A model generated the notes under the pieces. It had not been told where the DNA came from. It did not search any database and saw only the letters and a list, made by a program, of their open reading frames with translations. A stretch of 14,833 bases of DNA, taken from assembly GCA_008501785.1 (NCBI GenBank), contig QQUD01000514.1, forward strand, positions 1-14,833, written 5' to 3'. This DNA comes from Chloroflexota bacterium. Its GTDB lineage: Bacteria > Chloroflexota > Anaerolineae > Promineifilales > Promineifilaceae. The position numbers and the translations under genes were made by a program. This document shows, in pieces, positions 7,768 through 13,940 of the stretch (within the stretch, counting starts at the first letter, position 1; every line of letters starts with the position of its first letter).

Positions 7768-8307
7768 TTACCACTTCAAATGACCACGATAAGGGAAGTT
7801 CCCAGCCTCGATGTCATCTTTGAAATCGAGTCGGCCGGTGACGCCTTCGAAATCACCCGTGCCTGTGCCTGCGGTGATAGGATGTTGGCACCGCCCAAAG
7901 AGTTCTGCGCCATCTGGAAATCCTTCCGGGGTGCAGCCTTCAAACTTCGCTGAAAATTTGTAAGTCGTGCGAAATGTCCCAGTTCCAAGCTCACTATCAA
8001 TAACATATACCTCGTATCCCGTCTCTCGATAGGTTCCGCTCGGTGAACATTCCCAGGTTTCAACAAATACATACTGACAACCTTCCAAATCCCCATCCAA
8101 TACTGTGGCAAAATCTGAGCCTGCTCCTTCTGGATCCGCACAGTCGCCACTCTCGTCGAAATAGCCGATCCCCGAAATCTGCGTGGCACCGGCCGCACTG
8201 ACTGTGACTGCAAATCCAAAGAAGAAAATAAGCCCCAGAATGGCAAACAACAAATATAGCCATTTCTCAGAGCGATCTAGCGATTGGACACATTTACTGT
8301 GATTCAT
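7768..8307 (-). CDS. Secreted or membrane-anchored protein of unknown family
   Basis: 179 residues from ATG 8307, chosen because AAGGAG stands 7 nt upstream; longer in-frame starts have no such site. Residues about 17-40 form a hydrophobic signal or anchor segment (LYLLFAILGLIFFFGFAVTV) ending VSAAGA, a plausible signal peptidase I site. The mature part of about 140 residues is acidic, has five cysteines (in GDC, EGC, WEC, EGC and GRC contexts) and is rich in Gly and aromatic residues, which suggests a disulfide-linked beta structure. The C-terminal block GTGTGDFEGVTGRLDFKDD recalls small beta-barrel proteins of the allene oxide cyclase or dirigent type. That is a resemblance only, and I do not assign a family. 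It is exported by prediction. Its promoter (8584-8644) has the same double site as the kinase genes, which suggests co-regulation. Confidence 0.85.
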   Translation of the reverse strand: MNHSKCVQSLDRSEKWLYLLFAILGLIFFFGFAVTVSAAGATQISGIGYFDESGDCADPEGAGSDFATVLDGDLEGCQYVFVETWECSPSGTYRETGYEVYVIDSELGTGTFRTTYKFSAKFEGCTPEGFPDGAELFGRCQHPITAGTGTGDFEGVTGRLDFKDDIEAGNFPYRGHLKW

Positions 8308-8583
8308 GCTAATCTCCTTATCTTGTTTTATAGGTTTAGGCAAAACTGGCTAACAATAATGATTTTCGGGCCTGTAGACAGATTCAACAAACTAAACTTT
8401 ATGGCTTTTACACAATGTTTATATTTTGATAAACCTCCTTGGACCCCCTCAAATATGCATGTTGAATTGACGAATCCAACGAAAGGTTCTCCCAAGTTTG
8501 GTATTATCGTGGTTGCTATTTGTGTTGTTTATAAGTTAGATGTGCGTGTGTGAGATCGCATTGTTGTCGAGTAACCTGATTGC

Positions 8584-8644
8584 AGTGTAGTGGGTTGTGG
8601 TGGTGATTTCAAGGGGAAACGGCCGTTTGTATCACTTTTGTATC
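8584..8644 (-). promoter_or_regulatory. Promoter C with TTTGTATC double site, upstream of the secreted-protein gene
   Basis: Minus strand: GATACAAA (8644-8637), 3 bp, GATACAAA (8633-8626), 13 bp, -35 TTGAAA (8612-8607), 17 bp, -10 TACACT (8589-8584). The leader to ATG 8307 would be about 270 nt. An ACGGCCGT palindrome (8619-8626) fills the gap between the proximal half-site and the -35 box. The leader 8308-8583 holds no gene or structure I can support. Confidence 0.65.
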
Positions 8645-8688
8645 GGTTTGAGTGTTGGATTGGGAAGGAAGGAAAAATTAGTGGGTTC

Positions 8689-8697
8689 TGTTATAAT
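8689..8697 (+). promoter_or_regulatory. Extended -10 promoter for the MNT/HEPN pair
   Basis: TGTTATAAT is a consensus extended -10 (TGnTATAAT); no good -35 is seen. The expected start falls at about 8704, which is the A of an in-frame ATG, so the message may be leaderless. It is divergent from promoter C, about 100 bp away. Confidence 0.45.
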
Positions 8698-8703
8698 ATG
8701 GTT

Positions 8704-9072
8704 ATGTCATCAATGGATATATCATATCGAGATTATTACCCTTATATCAAAAAAAAGTGGGAAGCGGAGCAACGTGGCTGGCAGCAGCGGCGTGAGCAGG
8801 CGTGGATTGTGGCAAGACAAGCAGCTAATTTGCTTCGGTCAGAATTTGGCGCTAGAAGCGTAATGGCATTTGGCTCCTTGATTGGCAGTGGTCCATATGA
8901 TGCACGCTCTGATATTGATTTGGCTGTGTCTGGTATTGCAATTGAAGACTTTTTTCGGGCTGTGGCACACACAATGAGCGTTTCTTCCGATTTCAAAATT
9001 GATGTTGTTGATTTGGTAGATTGTTCGGAGGAGATACGAAAGACCATTATGCAAAAAGGGGTTGAACTGTGA
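8704..9072 (+). CDS. MNT-type minimal nucleotidyltransferase (antitoxin-like)
   Basis: 122 residues from ATG 8704. The pol-beta nucleotidyltransferase signature is visible: GS at 57-58 in MAFGSLIGSG, DID at 70-72 and a third acidic residue, Asp100, in KIDVVDL. This is the full catalytic triad, so the enzyme is probably active. In characterised MNT/HEPN pairs such as MntA/HepT, the MNT protein AMPylates the HEPN partner and neutralises it; that role is inferred here. The N-terminal 45 residues are a basic, aromatic-rich helix (YYPYIKKKWEAEQRGWQQRR) preceding the core. In-frame ATGs at 8698, 8704 and 8713 compete. I chose 8704 because it coincides with the predicted transcription start and no ribosome binding site is seen. 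It overlaps the HEPN gene by 4 bp (GTGA), which implies translational coupling. Confidence 0.85.
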   Translation: MSSMDISYRDYYPYIKKKWEAEQRGWQQRREQAWIVARQAANLLRSEFGARSVMAFGSLIGSGPYDARSDIDLAVSGIAIEDFFRAVAHTMSVSSDFKIDVVDLVDCSEEIRKTIMQKGVEL

Positions 9073-9548
9073 TTGTTCAATATCGAATTTTACACCAACA
9101 GCTTAAAGCAGAATGGGTAAACGTGCGTGCTGCTGCTGAAAAGGCGCAGGCTGCTTACGCTGATATCGGTAACTACCGGGTCGATGCTGCGGCATTGAAT
9201 CTACAAGGATTTTATAGTGGCATTGAACGGTTGTTTGAATGGATTGGCAGACAAATTGATGGCACTATTCCACAATCAACATCCTGGCATAGAGATTTGC
9301 TGCGTCAAATGGTGCTGGATGTTCCGGGTATTAGACCCCAGGTGATTAAGGAAGAAACGGCAAAATTGTTAGACGAGTACCTTGGCTTTCGGCATGTGGT
9401 ACGAAATCTGTATTCATGGGATTTGAATACAGCCAAAGTTGCCCGACTGATTGATCTCCTGCCACAGGCCCTTGACAAGATTGAGGTCGACTTAGATGAA
9501 TTCGGCCGTTTTTTGCAATCTGCTGGAGAAGTTGATTCAGAAGATTAG
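9069..9548 (+). CDS. HEPN-domain protein (HepT-like toxin), motif His replaced by Asn
   Basis: 159 residues from GTG 9069, overlapping the upstream nucleotidyltransferase stop. All-helical in appearance, with the family block SWHRDLLRQM (72-81) and then GFRHVVRNLYSW (106-117). HepT ribonucleases carry R-x4-H-x-Y. Here the pattern is Arg108-x4-Asn113-x-Tyr115, so the arginine and the tyrosine modified by AMP in the characterised system are kept, but the histidine is Asn. No other R-x4-6-H can be drawn in this region. The protein may be a weak or inactive RNase, or a subfamily with a variant motif. Position and overlap make it the partner of the MNT gene. The pair may be a toxin-antitoxin module or a related defence module. 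Confidence 0.8.
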   Translation: MIVQYRILHQQLKAEWVNVRAAAEKAQAAYADIGNYRVDAAALNLQGFYSGIERLFEWIGRQIDGTIPQSTSWHRDLLRQMVLDVPGIRPQVIKEETAKLLDEYLGFRHVVRNLYSWDLNTAKVARLIDLLPQALDKIEVDLDEFGRFLQSAGEVDSED

Positions 9549-9572
9549 CATTTGTCATCCTACATACCGCTT

Positions 9573-9766
9573 TTTGTATCGCTATTTGTCCGCTTTATCA
9601 CCCCTAACCCTTTTGCCACCATGTATTGGATTGCTTGCTAAAAGCAAAAGATCATACCCATTTACCCGTCCCATATCATTTCGTGTAAAGACAACAATAC
9701 TACCATCACTTATAATAAATTCATTGAAAATGCGAATTTCATCTGTAGCAGAGATAAGATAGTTTC
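9573..9766 (-). other. Possible relic or unassigned leader behind orphan promoter D
   Basis: Transcription from promoter D would run leftward through this stretch. Bases 9723-9754 are identical to the leader of the complete kinase gene. Beyond that lies a minus-strand open frame ending at 9582 (ISDGSIVVFTRNDMGRVNGY is part of it). It has no convincing start; the first in-frame ATG is late and has no ribosome binding site. It could be the remains of a displaced gene or chance. The plus-strand frame over the same bases (9496-9762) looks spurious. Confidence 0.25.
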
Positions 9767-9825
9767 ATCGTACGGATTTTGTGAGAGGAATCAAGTAAGG
9801 AATGGGGGTGTACCACTTTTGTATC
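9767..9825 (-). promoter_or_regulatory. Orphan promoter D with degenerate TTTGTATC double site
   Basis: Minus strand: GATACAAA (9825-9818), 3 bp, GGTACACC (9814-9807, degenerate), 12 bp, -35 TTGATT (9794-9789), 16 bp, -10 TACGAT (9772-9767). All spacings match promoters A-C. It faces the 3' end of the HEPN gene and no recognisable minus-strand gene follows. Confidence 0.5.
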
Positions 9826-9920
9826 GCTAATCATCACCTTTGTTAGCTCTAAACCAGTTCCCCTGGGGCAATATTTTAATAACATTTTGTGGCGAAGGAT
9901 TTTTAAAACCGTTTGGGTCT

Positions 9921-9929
9921 TGGTATAGT
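9921..9929 (+). promoter_or_regulatory. Extended -10 promoter for the amidohydrolase
   Basis: TGGTATAGT fits TGnTATAnT and lies 51 bp before GTG 9980. The -35 region is T/A-rich but not a clear consensus. The interval 9826-9920 contains nothing else recognised. Confidence 0.4.
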
Positions 9930-9979
9930 TAGGCAATTATTTAACTCAATTTGCAGTAACCAAAATACGGAGAAGGATC

Positions 9980-11227
9980 GTGACTCACTATACCCTGATT
10001 CACAATGGAACTTTGATAGATGGTAATGGCGGCGCACCGGTGGCGAAAACGGCCGTTTTGCTCAAAGATAACCGCATTCAAGCCGTCGGCAACAAAATGG
10101 ACCTCGTTTTGCCCGATGCTGAAATTGACATGATTGATGCGCAGGGCGGTTTTATTTTGCCCGGATTGATTGATACGCACATTCATTTTGTGGTGGAAGG
10201 CATTGACATTCCAAAAATGTTGAATACGCCTTATTCATATAACTATTACGAAGCGATTCCGCGCATGGAGCGCACATTGATGGCTGGTATCACGAGCGTG
10301 CGTGATGCGGGTGGTGCAGATTTGGGCATGAAACAGGCGGTGGAATCTGGCTTAATTTTAGGGCCGCGTATGCAGATTAGTATCACTGTGCTGTCGATTA
10401 CTGGTGGACACGGGGATGGTTGGAATCTGTCTGGCGTGGAAACAGAGTTCTTTGGCAAAACGCCAGGGCGACCAGCCGGAATTTGTGATGGTGTGGAAGA
10501 GGTGCGGCGCAAGGTGCGTGAAGTGCTGCGTGCCGGTGCGGATGTGATTAAAGTGTGTTCAACGGGTGGTGTTCTCAGTCCGACCGACCACCCTGAATTT
10601 ACCCAATTTTCGCCAGCAGAGTTGGAGGTGATGGTGCAGGAAGCCGCATACCGGCGCGGTGTGAAGGTGATGGCTCATGCACAAGGTTTGGAGGGCATCA
10701 AAAACGCGGTACGGGCGGGGATTCATTCCATTGAGCATGGCATTTTTCTTGATGATGAAGTGATTGAGATGATGCTGGAAAGTGGCACGTTTTTGGTGCC
10801 GACGCTGTTGGCTCCAATTGCGGTGGTGGAGATTGCCGAGGCAACGGGGGCGATGCCTGAATATGGGGTGCGCAAGGCGCGTGAAATCGTGGAAATTCAC
10901 GGCGAGAGCATCGGTAGGGCGCACCAAGCTGGTGTGAAGATTGCAATGGGTACGGATGCAGGTGTGATGCCGCATGGTACAAATTTGCGCGAATTGGGTT
11001 TGATGTGCAATGTAGGCATGTCGCCGATGGACTCGATTGTGGCAACGACGAAGGTTGCTGCCGAATGCCTAGGCTGGCAAGATAAGCTGGGTACGATTGA
11101 GTCTGGTAAGTTGGCGGATGTGATTGTAACGAAAACGGACCCGTTGGCGGACATTAAATCGTTGGAAAATGTGGATAATATTGGGCTAGTTGTGAAAGAC
11201 GGCCGTGTTGTGAAGAATATTCTTTAG
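9980..11227 (+). CDS. Amidohydrolase, imidazolonepropionase/prolidase type
   Basis: 415 residues, the usual length for this family (COG1228-type metal-dependent hydrolases). It starts at GTG 9980 with GGAG 7 nt upstream. The amidohydrolase TIM-barrel metal ligands are visible: DTHIH (His67, His69), Lys191 in DVIKVCSTGG (the position of the carboxylated lysine in related enzymes), His233 in MAHAQG, His253 in SIEHG, and Asp326 in GTDAG. The flanking beta-sandwich strands are present: LIHNGTLIDGNG at the N-terminus and GKLADVIVTKTDPL near the C-terminus. Members hydrolyse Xaa-Pro or Xaa-Arg dipeptides, imidazolonepropionate, or other cyclic amides. The substrate cannot be read from the sequence, and no histidine-degradation genes adjoin it. 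It has no signal peptide, so it is cytosolic. A palindromic element follows the stop by 5 bp. Confidence 0.92.
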   Translation: MTHYTLIHNGTLIDGNGGAPVAKTAVLLKDNRIQAVGNKMDLVLPDAEIDMIDAQGGFILPGLIDTHIHFVVEGIDIPKMLNTPYSYNYYEAIPRMERTLMAGITSVRDAGGADLGMKQAVESGLILGPRMQISITVLSITGGHGDGWNLSGVETEFFGKTPGRPAGICDGVEEVRRKVREVLRAGADVIKVCSTGGVLSPTDHPEFTQFSPAELEVMVQEAAYRRGVKVMAHAQGLEGIKNAVRAGIHSIEHGIFLDDEVIEMMLESGTFLVPTLLAPIAVVEIAEATGAMPEYGVRKAREIVEIHGESIGRAHQAGVKIAMGTDAGVMPHGTNLRELGLMCNVGMSPMDSIVATTKVAAECLGWQDKLGTIESGKLADVIVTKTDPLADIKSLENVDNIGLVVKDGRVVKNIL

Positions 11228-11232
11228 GTTTT

Positions 11233-11266
11233 AGACCCTAAGGGTTTTCCGAAACCCTTAGGGTTT
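11233..11266. repeat. Palindromic element after the amidohydrolase gene (second ACCCTAAGGGT copy)
   Basis: Arms of 13 bp (ACCCTAAGGGTTT at 11235-11247 and its complement at 11252-11264) surround a 4-nt centre. It begins 5 bp after the TAG and ends 9 bp before the next ATG. It is nearly identical to the in-gene element at 5124-5156. It could act as a weak terminator or as an mRNA-stabilising hairpin. The following T content (TTTGGTTTG) is modest. Confidence 0.7.
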
Positions 11267-11275
11267 GGTTTGTCT

Positions 11276-13126
11276 ATGAACGAACGAGATCGGCATAATC
11301 GCAGTGTGATGCTGCAACGGATTAAGACGTATTGGCTGGTGGGGGTACTGCAAGAGTCTTTGCATGGGGCAGAGATTATTGATTTGGCAATGGCGTATCG
11401 GCCGAGTGCGGTGCAGAATCACCAGTTACAAGTGCAGTCGGTAGCGGCTGGATTTGCATATGGCGAATCGTTTGACCAGCCGCTGCCACTGGGGACGCCG
11501 ATTGTTGATGTGTATGACGAGGCGGGCGGTACGCTGCTGATTATGGGGGAACCAGGCGCGGGTAAGACGACGACGCTGTTACAGCTTGTAAGTCAGCTGC
11601 TGGAACGGGCTGAGTTGGATGAGTCGAAGCCGATTCCGGTGGTGTTTGGGTTGGCGTCGTGGCCGGAAGGGCAGCCGTTGGGCACATGGATGGTGAATGC
11701 GTTGAGCAACAATTACGAGGTGCCGCGCCAGTTGGGACAAATATGGCTGCAAAATGGGGTGCTGCTGCCGCTGCTCGATGGACTGGATGAGGTGGATGTG
11801 GAGCGGCGTGAAGCGTGTGCCCAGGCGATTAACCAGTTTCGACGCACGCGGCCGAGTTTGGCAACGGCCGTTACCTGTCGCAGTCGTGATTATGAAGCGC
11901 TGACAACAGATTTGATGCTGGCACAGGCGGTTGTGTTGCAGCCGTTGTCGATGGATCAGATTGATGATTATTTGGCGAGTGTGGGGAAACGTCTGGCGGG
12001 TCTACGGGCGGCGCTGCAAACGGATGGCACGCTGCGTGAGTTGGCTGAATCGCCATTAATGTTGAGTATCATGACGCTGGCCTATTACCGAATGCCGGAA
12101 AATGCAGCGATTTCGCTGGGTGAGCGGGGCATGGGGCGGCAGATGCTGTTTGAGGTGTACGTGGAGCGGATGGCGCGGTATCGAGATGGCGACAAGTTGT
12201 ATGCACCCTCGGATACGACGCGCTGGCTGTCGTGGCTGGCTGCGGAAATGTACAAGCATAATCAAACGCTGTTCTTTTTGGAAGGATTGCAGCCGTCTTG
12301 GTTAAAACGGCCGTTACAGCGCAGCTTTGTGAAGCGGCTGCAACGCTTGTTGGGTGGCATCATTGGTGCGGTGGGGGTTGGGGCTGGCTTGCTGGGGTTG
12401 TTGTTGTCTGGCTGGGATGTGTTGGTAATTGGGGGGCTGATTGGGCTGGTGACGGTGGTGATAACGGCCATTTTTGGCATTATTCCCCCGTTTCGACCCA
12501 TTAAATGGCGACAAGTTGAAACGGTGGAAGCTGTCGGCTGGTCGTGGCCCTGGTCGTTGTTGGGTGGGTCGCTGGGCGCGCTGGGCGGCATGGTGGTCGG
12601 TGGATTGGCTCTGTGGTTGAGCGGCTTGCTGCATGTGGCCGAAAATGTGCCCTGGATGCTGCTGTTGCCGGTGCTAGGGGCTGGTTTGCTGGTATTAGAC
12701 CGTGCTTTGTTACAAAATGATATGAAGATTCGCACGCAGCCTGGAGAAGGAATTAACCATTCACGGTTGAACAGTGTGCGGGTGGGTGTGGTGACGGGGG
12801 TGTTAACGGCCGTTGTGCTTACCTTGTCACTTGTGGTCGCAAACTTTTTAGAAATTTCATTTCAATGGGGCGAGCTGCTGCCATTTTTGTTGGGAACGGC
12901 CGTTTATTTAGGGGTGATTGGTGGGTTGATGCATGGTGGGTTGGCTGTGCTGCAGCACCGGCAGTTGGTCAAATTATTGCACCAGGATGGGTTGGTTCCT
13001 GACGACTATGTGCAGTTTCTTGATTATGCGGCTGAACGCAGCTTGTTGCGCAAAGTAGGCGGCGGTTACATGTTTGTGCATGCGCTGTTGCTGGATTATT
13101 TTAGGGATTTAGATATTGATGTGTAA
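11276..13126 (+). CDS. NACHT-domain NTPase with C-terminal multi-pass membrane region
   Basis: 616 residues from ATG 11276; an in-frame TTG at 11270 is the less likely start. N-terminal block MLQRIKTYWLVGVLQESL, then a NACHT P-loop NTPase with Walker A GEPGAGKTT (91-99), Walker B LLPLLDGLDEV (163-173) and a sensor-like TAVTCRSRDY (198-207). The second half has about six hydrophobic segments (roughly 360-379, 382-403, 426-450, 458-475, 502-524, 533-556). It closes with GGGYMFVHALLLDYF, a terminal block I associate with this bacterial NACHT-membrane class. It probably binds ATP and oligomerises at the inner membrane. STAND NTPases of this kind are linked to signalling or antiphage defence, but no effector or sensor domain beyond the membrane part is visible, so the role is open. 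It is spaced only 48 bp from the amidohydrolase gene. Confidence 0.88.
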   Translation: MNERDRHNRSVMLQRIKTYWLVGVLQESLHGAEIIDLAMAYRPSAVQNHQLQVQSVAAGFAYGESFDQPLPLGTPIVDVYDEAGGTLLIMGEPGAGKTTTLLQLVSQLLERAELDESKPIPVVFGLASWPEGQPLGTWMVNALSNNYEVPRQLGQIWLQNGVLLPLLDGLDEVDVERREACAQAINQFRRTRPSLATAVTCRSRDYEALTTDLMLAQAVVLQPLSMDQIDDYLASVGKRLAGLRAALQTDGTLRELAESPLMLSIMTLAYYRMPENAAISLGERGMGRQMLFEVYVERMARYRDGDKLYAPSDTTRWLSWLAAEMYKHNQTLFFLEGLQPSWLKRPLQRSFVKRLQRLLGGIIGAVGVGAGLLGLLLSGWDVLVIGGLIGLVTVVITAIFGIIPPFRPIKWRQVETVEAVGWSWPWSLLGGSLGALGGMVVGGLALWLSGLLHVAENVPWMLLLPVLGAGLLVLDRALLQNDMKIRTQPGEGINHSRLNSVRVGVVTGVLTAVVLTLSLVVANFLEISFQWGELLPFLLGTAVYLGVIGGLMHGGLAVLQHRQLVKLLHQDGLVPDDYVQFLDYAAERSLLRKVGGGYMFVHALLLDYFRDLDIDV

Positions 13127-13133
13127 CTTGTTT

Positions 13134-13167
13134 AGGTGCAATGCACGTTCCGAAGTGCGTCGCACCT
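13134..13167. repeat. Imperfect palindrome after the NACHT gene, possible terminator
   Basis: Arms AGGTGCAATGCAC (13134-13146) and GTGCGTCGCACCT (13155-13167) pair at 11 of 13 positions around an 8-nt loop. It starts 8 bp past the NACHT stop and ends 13 bp before the Nudix ATG. There is no T-run. It fits the same pattern of palindromes placed directly after genes. Confidence 0.55.
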
Positions 13168-13180
13168 GGGATGAGCGAAT

Positions 13181-13759
13181 ATGTTTGATTCTTTAGCAAA
13201 TTTACCGACAGAACGGCGTTATAAAGGACAACAGTTTCCGGTGCCGGTTGTGGTGGCGGTATTGAAGCGGCTCAATGGTAAAAATGAACCAGAATTTTTG
13301 CTGATTAAACGCAAGCAAGATCCGTTTCAAGATATGTGGGCATTGGTGGGCGGGAAGTGGGATTTTGGGGAAACATTGACGGTGGCTGTGGTGCGTGAGG
13401 TGTGGGAGGAGACGAGTCTGGAAACGGGGTTAACGGCCGTTTGCGGTATCATTAACCAACGATTGGCGTCTGGTGTTCAAAAACAAGAGCAGGGAGCACA
13501 TTTTTTGTTCTTTGTGTGCGAGCTTCATATTTTGAATGGCAAGGCAAAAGAGCAAAATGAAGGGGCGGTGGCCTGGTTTAGCTGGCCGGAAATTCAACAA
13601 TTACAGGCTGCGGAAAAGATGATTCCGTTTGATTTTGTGATATTGGAGAATTGGACGAAAACGGCCGTTTCTGTTCCAGTCATCGAAGCCGAAATGTCTG
13701 GTAAAATGACGACAAATCCAGGTTCTACCACTGAATTACGCCGGTTTGAGCAAGTTTAA
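13181..13759 (+). CDS. Nudix hydrolase with variant Nudix box
   Basis: 192 residues from ATG 13181, with only a weak ribosome binding site (GGGATGAG region). The Nudix signature G-x5-E-x7-REUXEEXGU is clear: Gly58, Glu64, then REVWEETSL (72-80). The glycine near the end of the box is Ser79, while the metal-binding Glu residues (REVWEE) are intact, so diphosphate hydrolysis is expected. The upstream strand PVPVVVAVLKR and PEFLLIKRKQDPFQDMWALVGGKW is typical of Nudix folds that act on nucleotide or ADP-ribose derivatives. The substrate is not predictable. The extra 30-40 C-terminal residues look poorly conserved. Two ACGGCCGT palindromes lie within the gene, both read as Thr-Ala-Val. Confidence 0.88.
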   Translation: MFDSLANLPTERRYKGQQFPVPVVVAVLKRLNGKNEPEFLLIKRKQDPFQDMWALVGGKWDFGETLTVAVVREVWEETSLETGLTAVCGIINQRLASGVQKQEQGAHFLFFVCELHILNGKAKEQNEGAVAWFSWPEIQQLQAAEKMIPFDFVILENWTKTAVSVPVIEAEMSGKMTTNPGSTTELRRFEQV

Positions 13760-13777
13760 TAGCTATTAAGAATTTAA

Positions 13778-13864
13778 TACAAAGACACAAAGACACAAAG
13801 ATACAAAGGAAAAGAATGATGCATTTTTTCTTCCTTTGTATCTTTGTATCTCTGTACCTTTGTA
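13778..13864. repeat. Tandem ACAAAGAC repeats in a long imperfect hairpin
   Basis: The left arm (13778-13810) is four 8-bp units, ACAAAGAC twice and then ACAAAGAT and ACAAAGGA. The right arm (13832-13864) is its reverse complement at about 29 of 33 positions, with a 21-nt loop. It begins 18 bp after the Nudix stop and may end its transcript. From memory, ACAAAGACACAAAGAC strings are common intergenic repeats in environmental bacterial genomes. Confidence 0.7.
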
Positions 13865-13877
13865 ATGATTTCTTTGG

Positions 13878-13906
13878 TTGCTCTTACCACGGGGATGCGC
13901 TAAGAT
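13878..13906 (+). promoter_or_regulatory. Possible promoter of the O-antigen ligase-like gene
   Basis: TTGCTC (13878-13883), a 17-bp spacer, then TAAGAT (13901-13906), 34 bp before ATG 13941. It is a moderate match to a sigma-70 promoter and is supported only by position and spacing. Confidence 0.35.
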
Positions 13907-13940
13907 CAGCCAGTTAAAAAAAGTCGAAGGAATGCCATTT

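Noticed and set aside
8060..8263. Alternative minus-strand frames within the secreted-protein gene
   Set aside because: The frame starting at 8307 has a good ribosome binding site and a coherent signal peptide; the others do not.
8626..8644. TTTGTATC double site as a plus-strand control element of the MNT/HEPN operon
   Set aside because: The -35/-10 boxes at conserved spacing are on the minus strand in all four copies, so the site belongs to the divergent gene, though an effect on both is possible.
9573..9580. Single TTTGTATC as a further member of the shared operator family
   Set aside because: Only one half-site matches, the 11-bp partner is absent, and no -35/-10 pair follows at the expected spacing on the minus strand.
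9496..9762. Plus-strand open frame of 88 codons after the HEPN gene
   Set aside because: It begins inside the HEPN gene in another frame, has no ribosome binding site, and its composition does not look like a protein.
13835..13850. Two adjacent TTTGTATC copies as a fifth operator
   Set aside because: They are 8 bp apart instead of 11, belong to the ACAAAGAC hairpin, and have no TTGAWW box 12-13 bp beyond.
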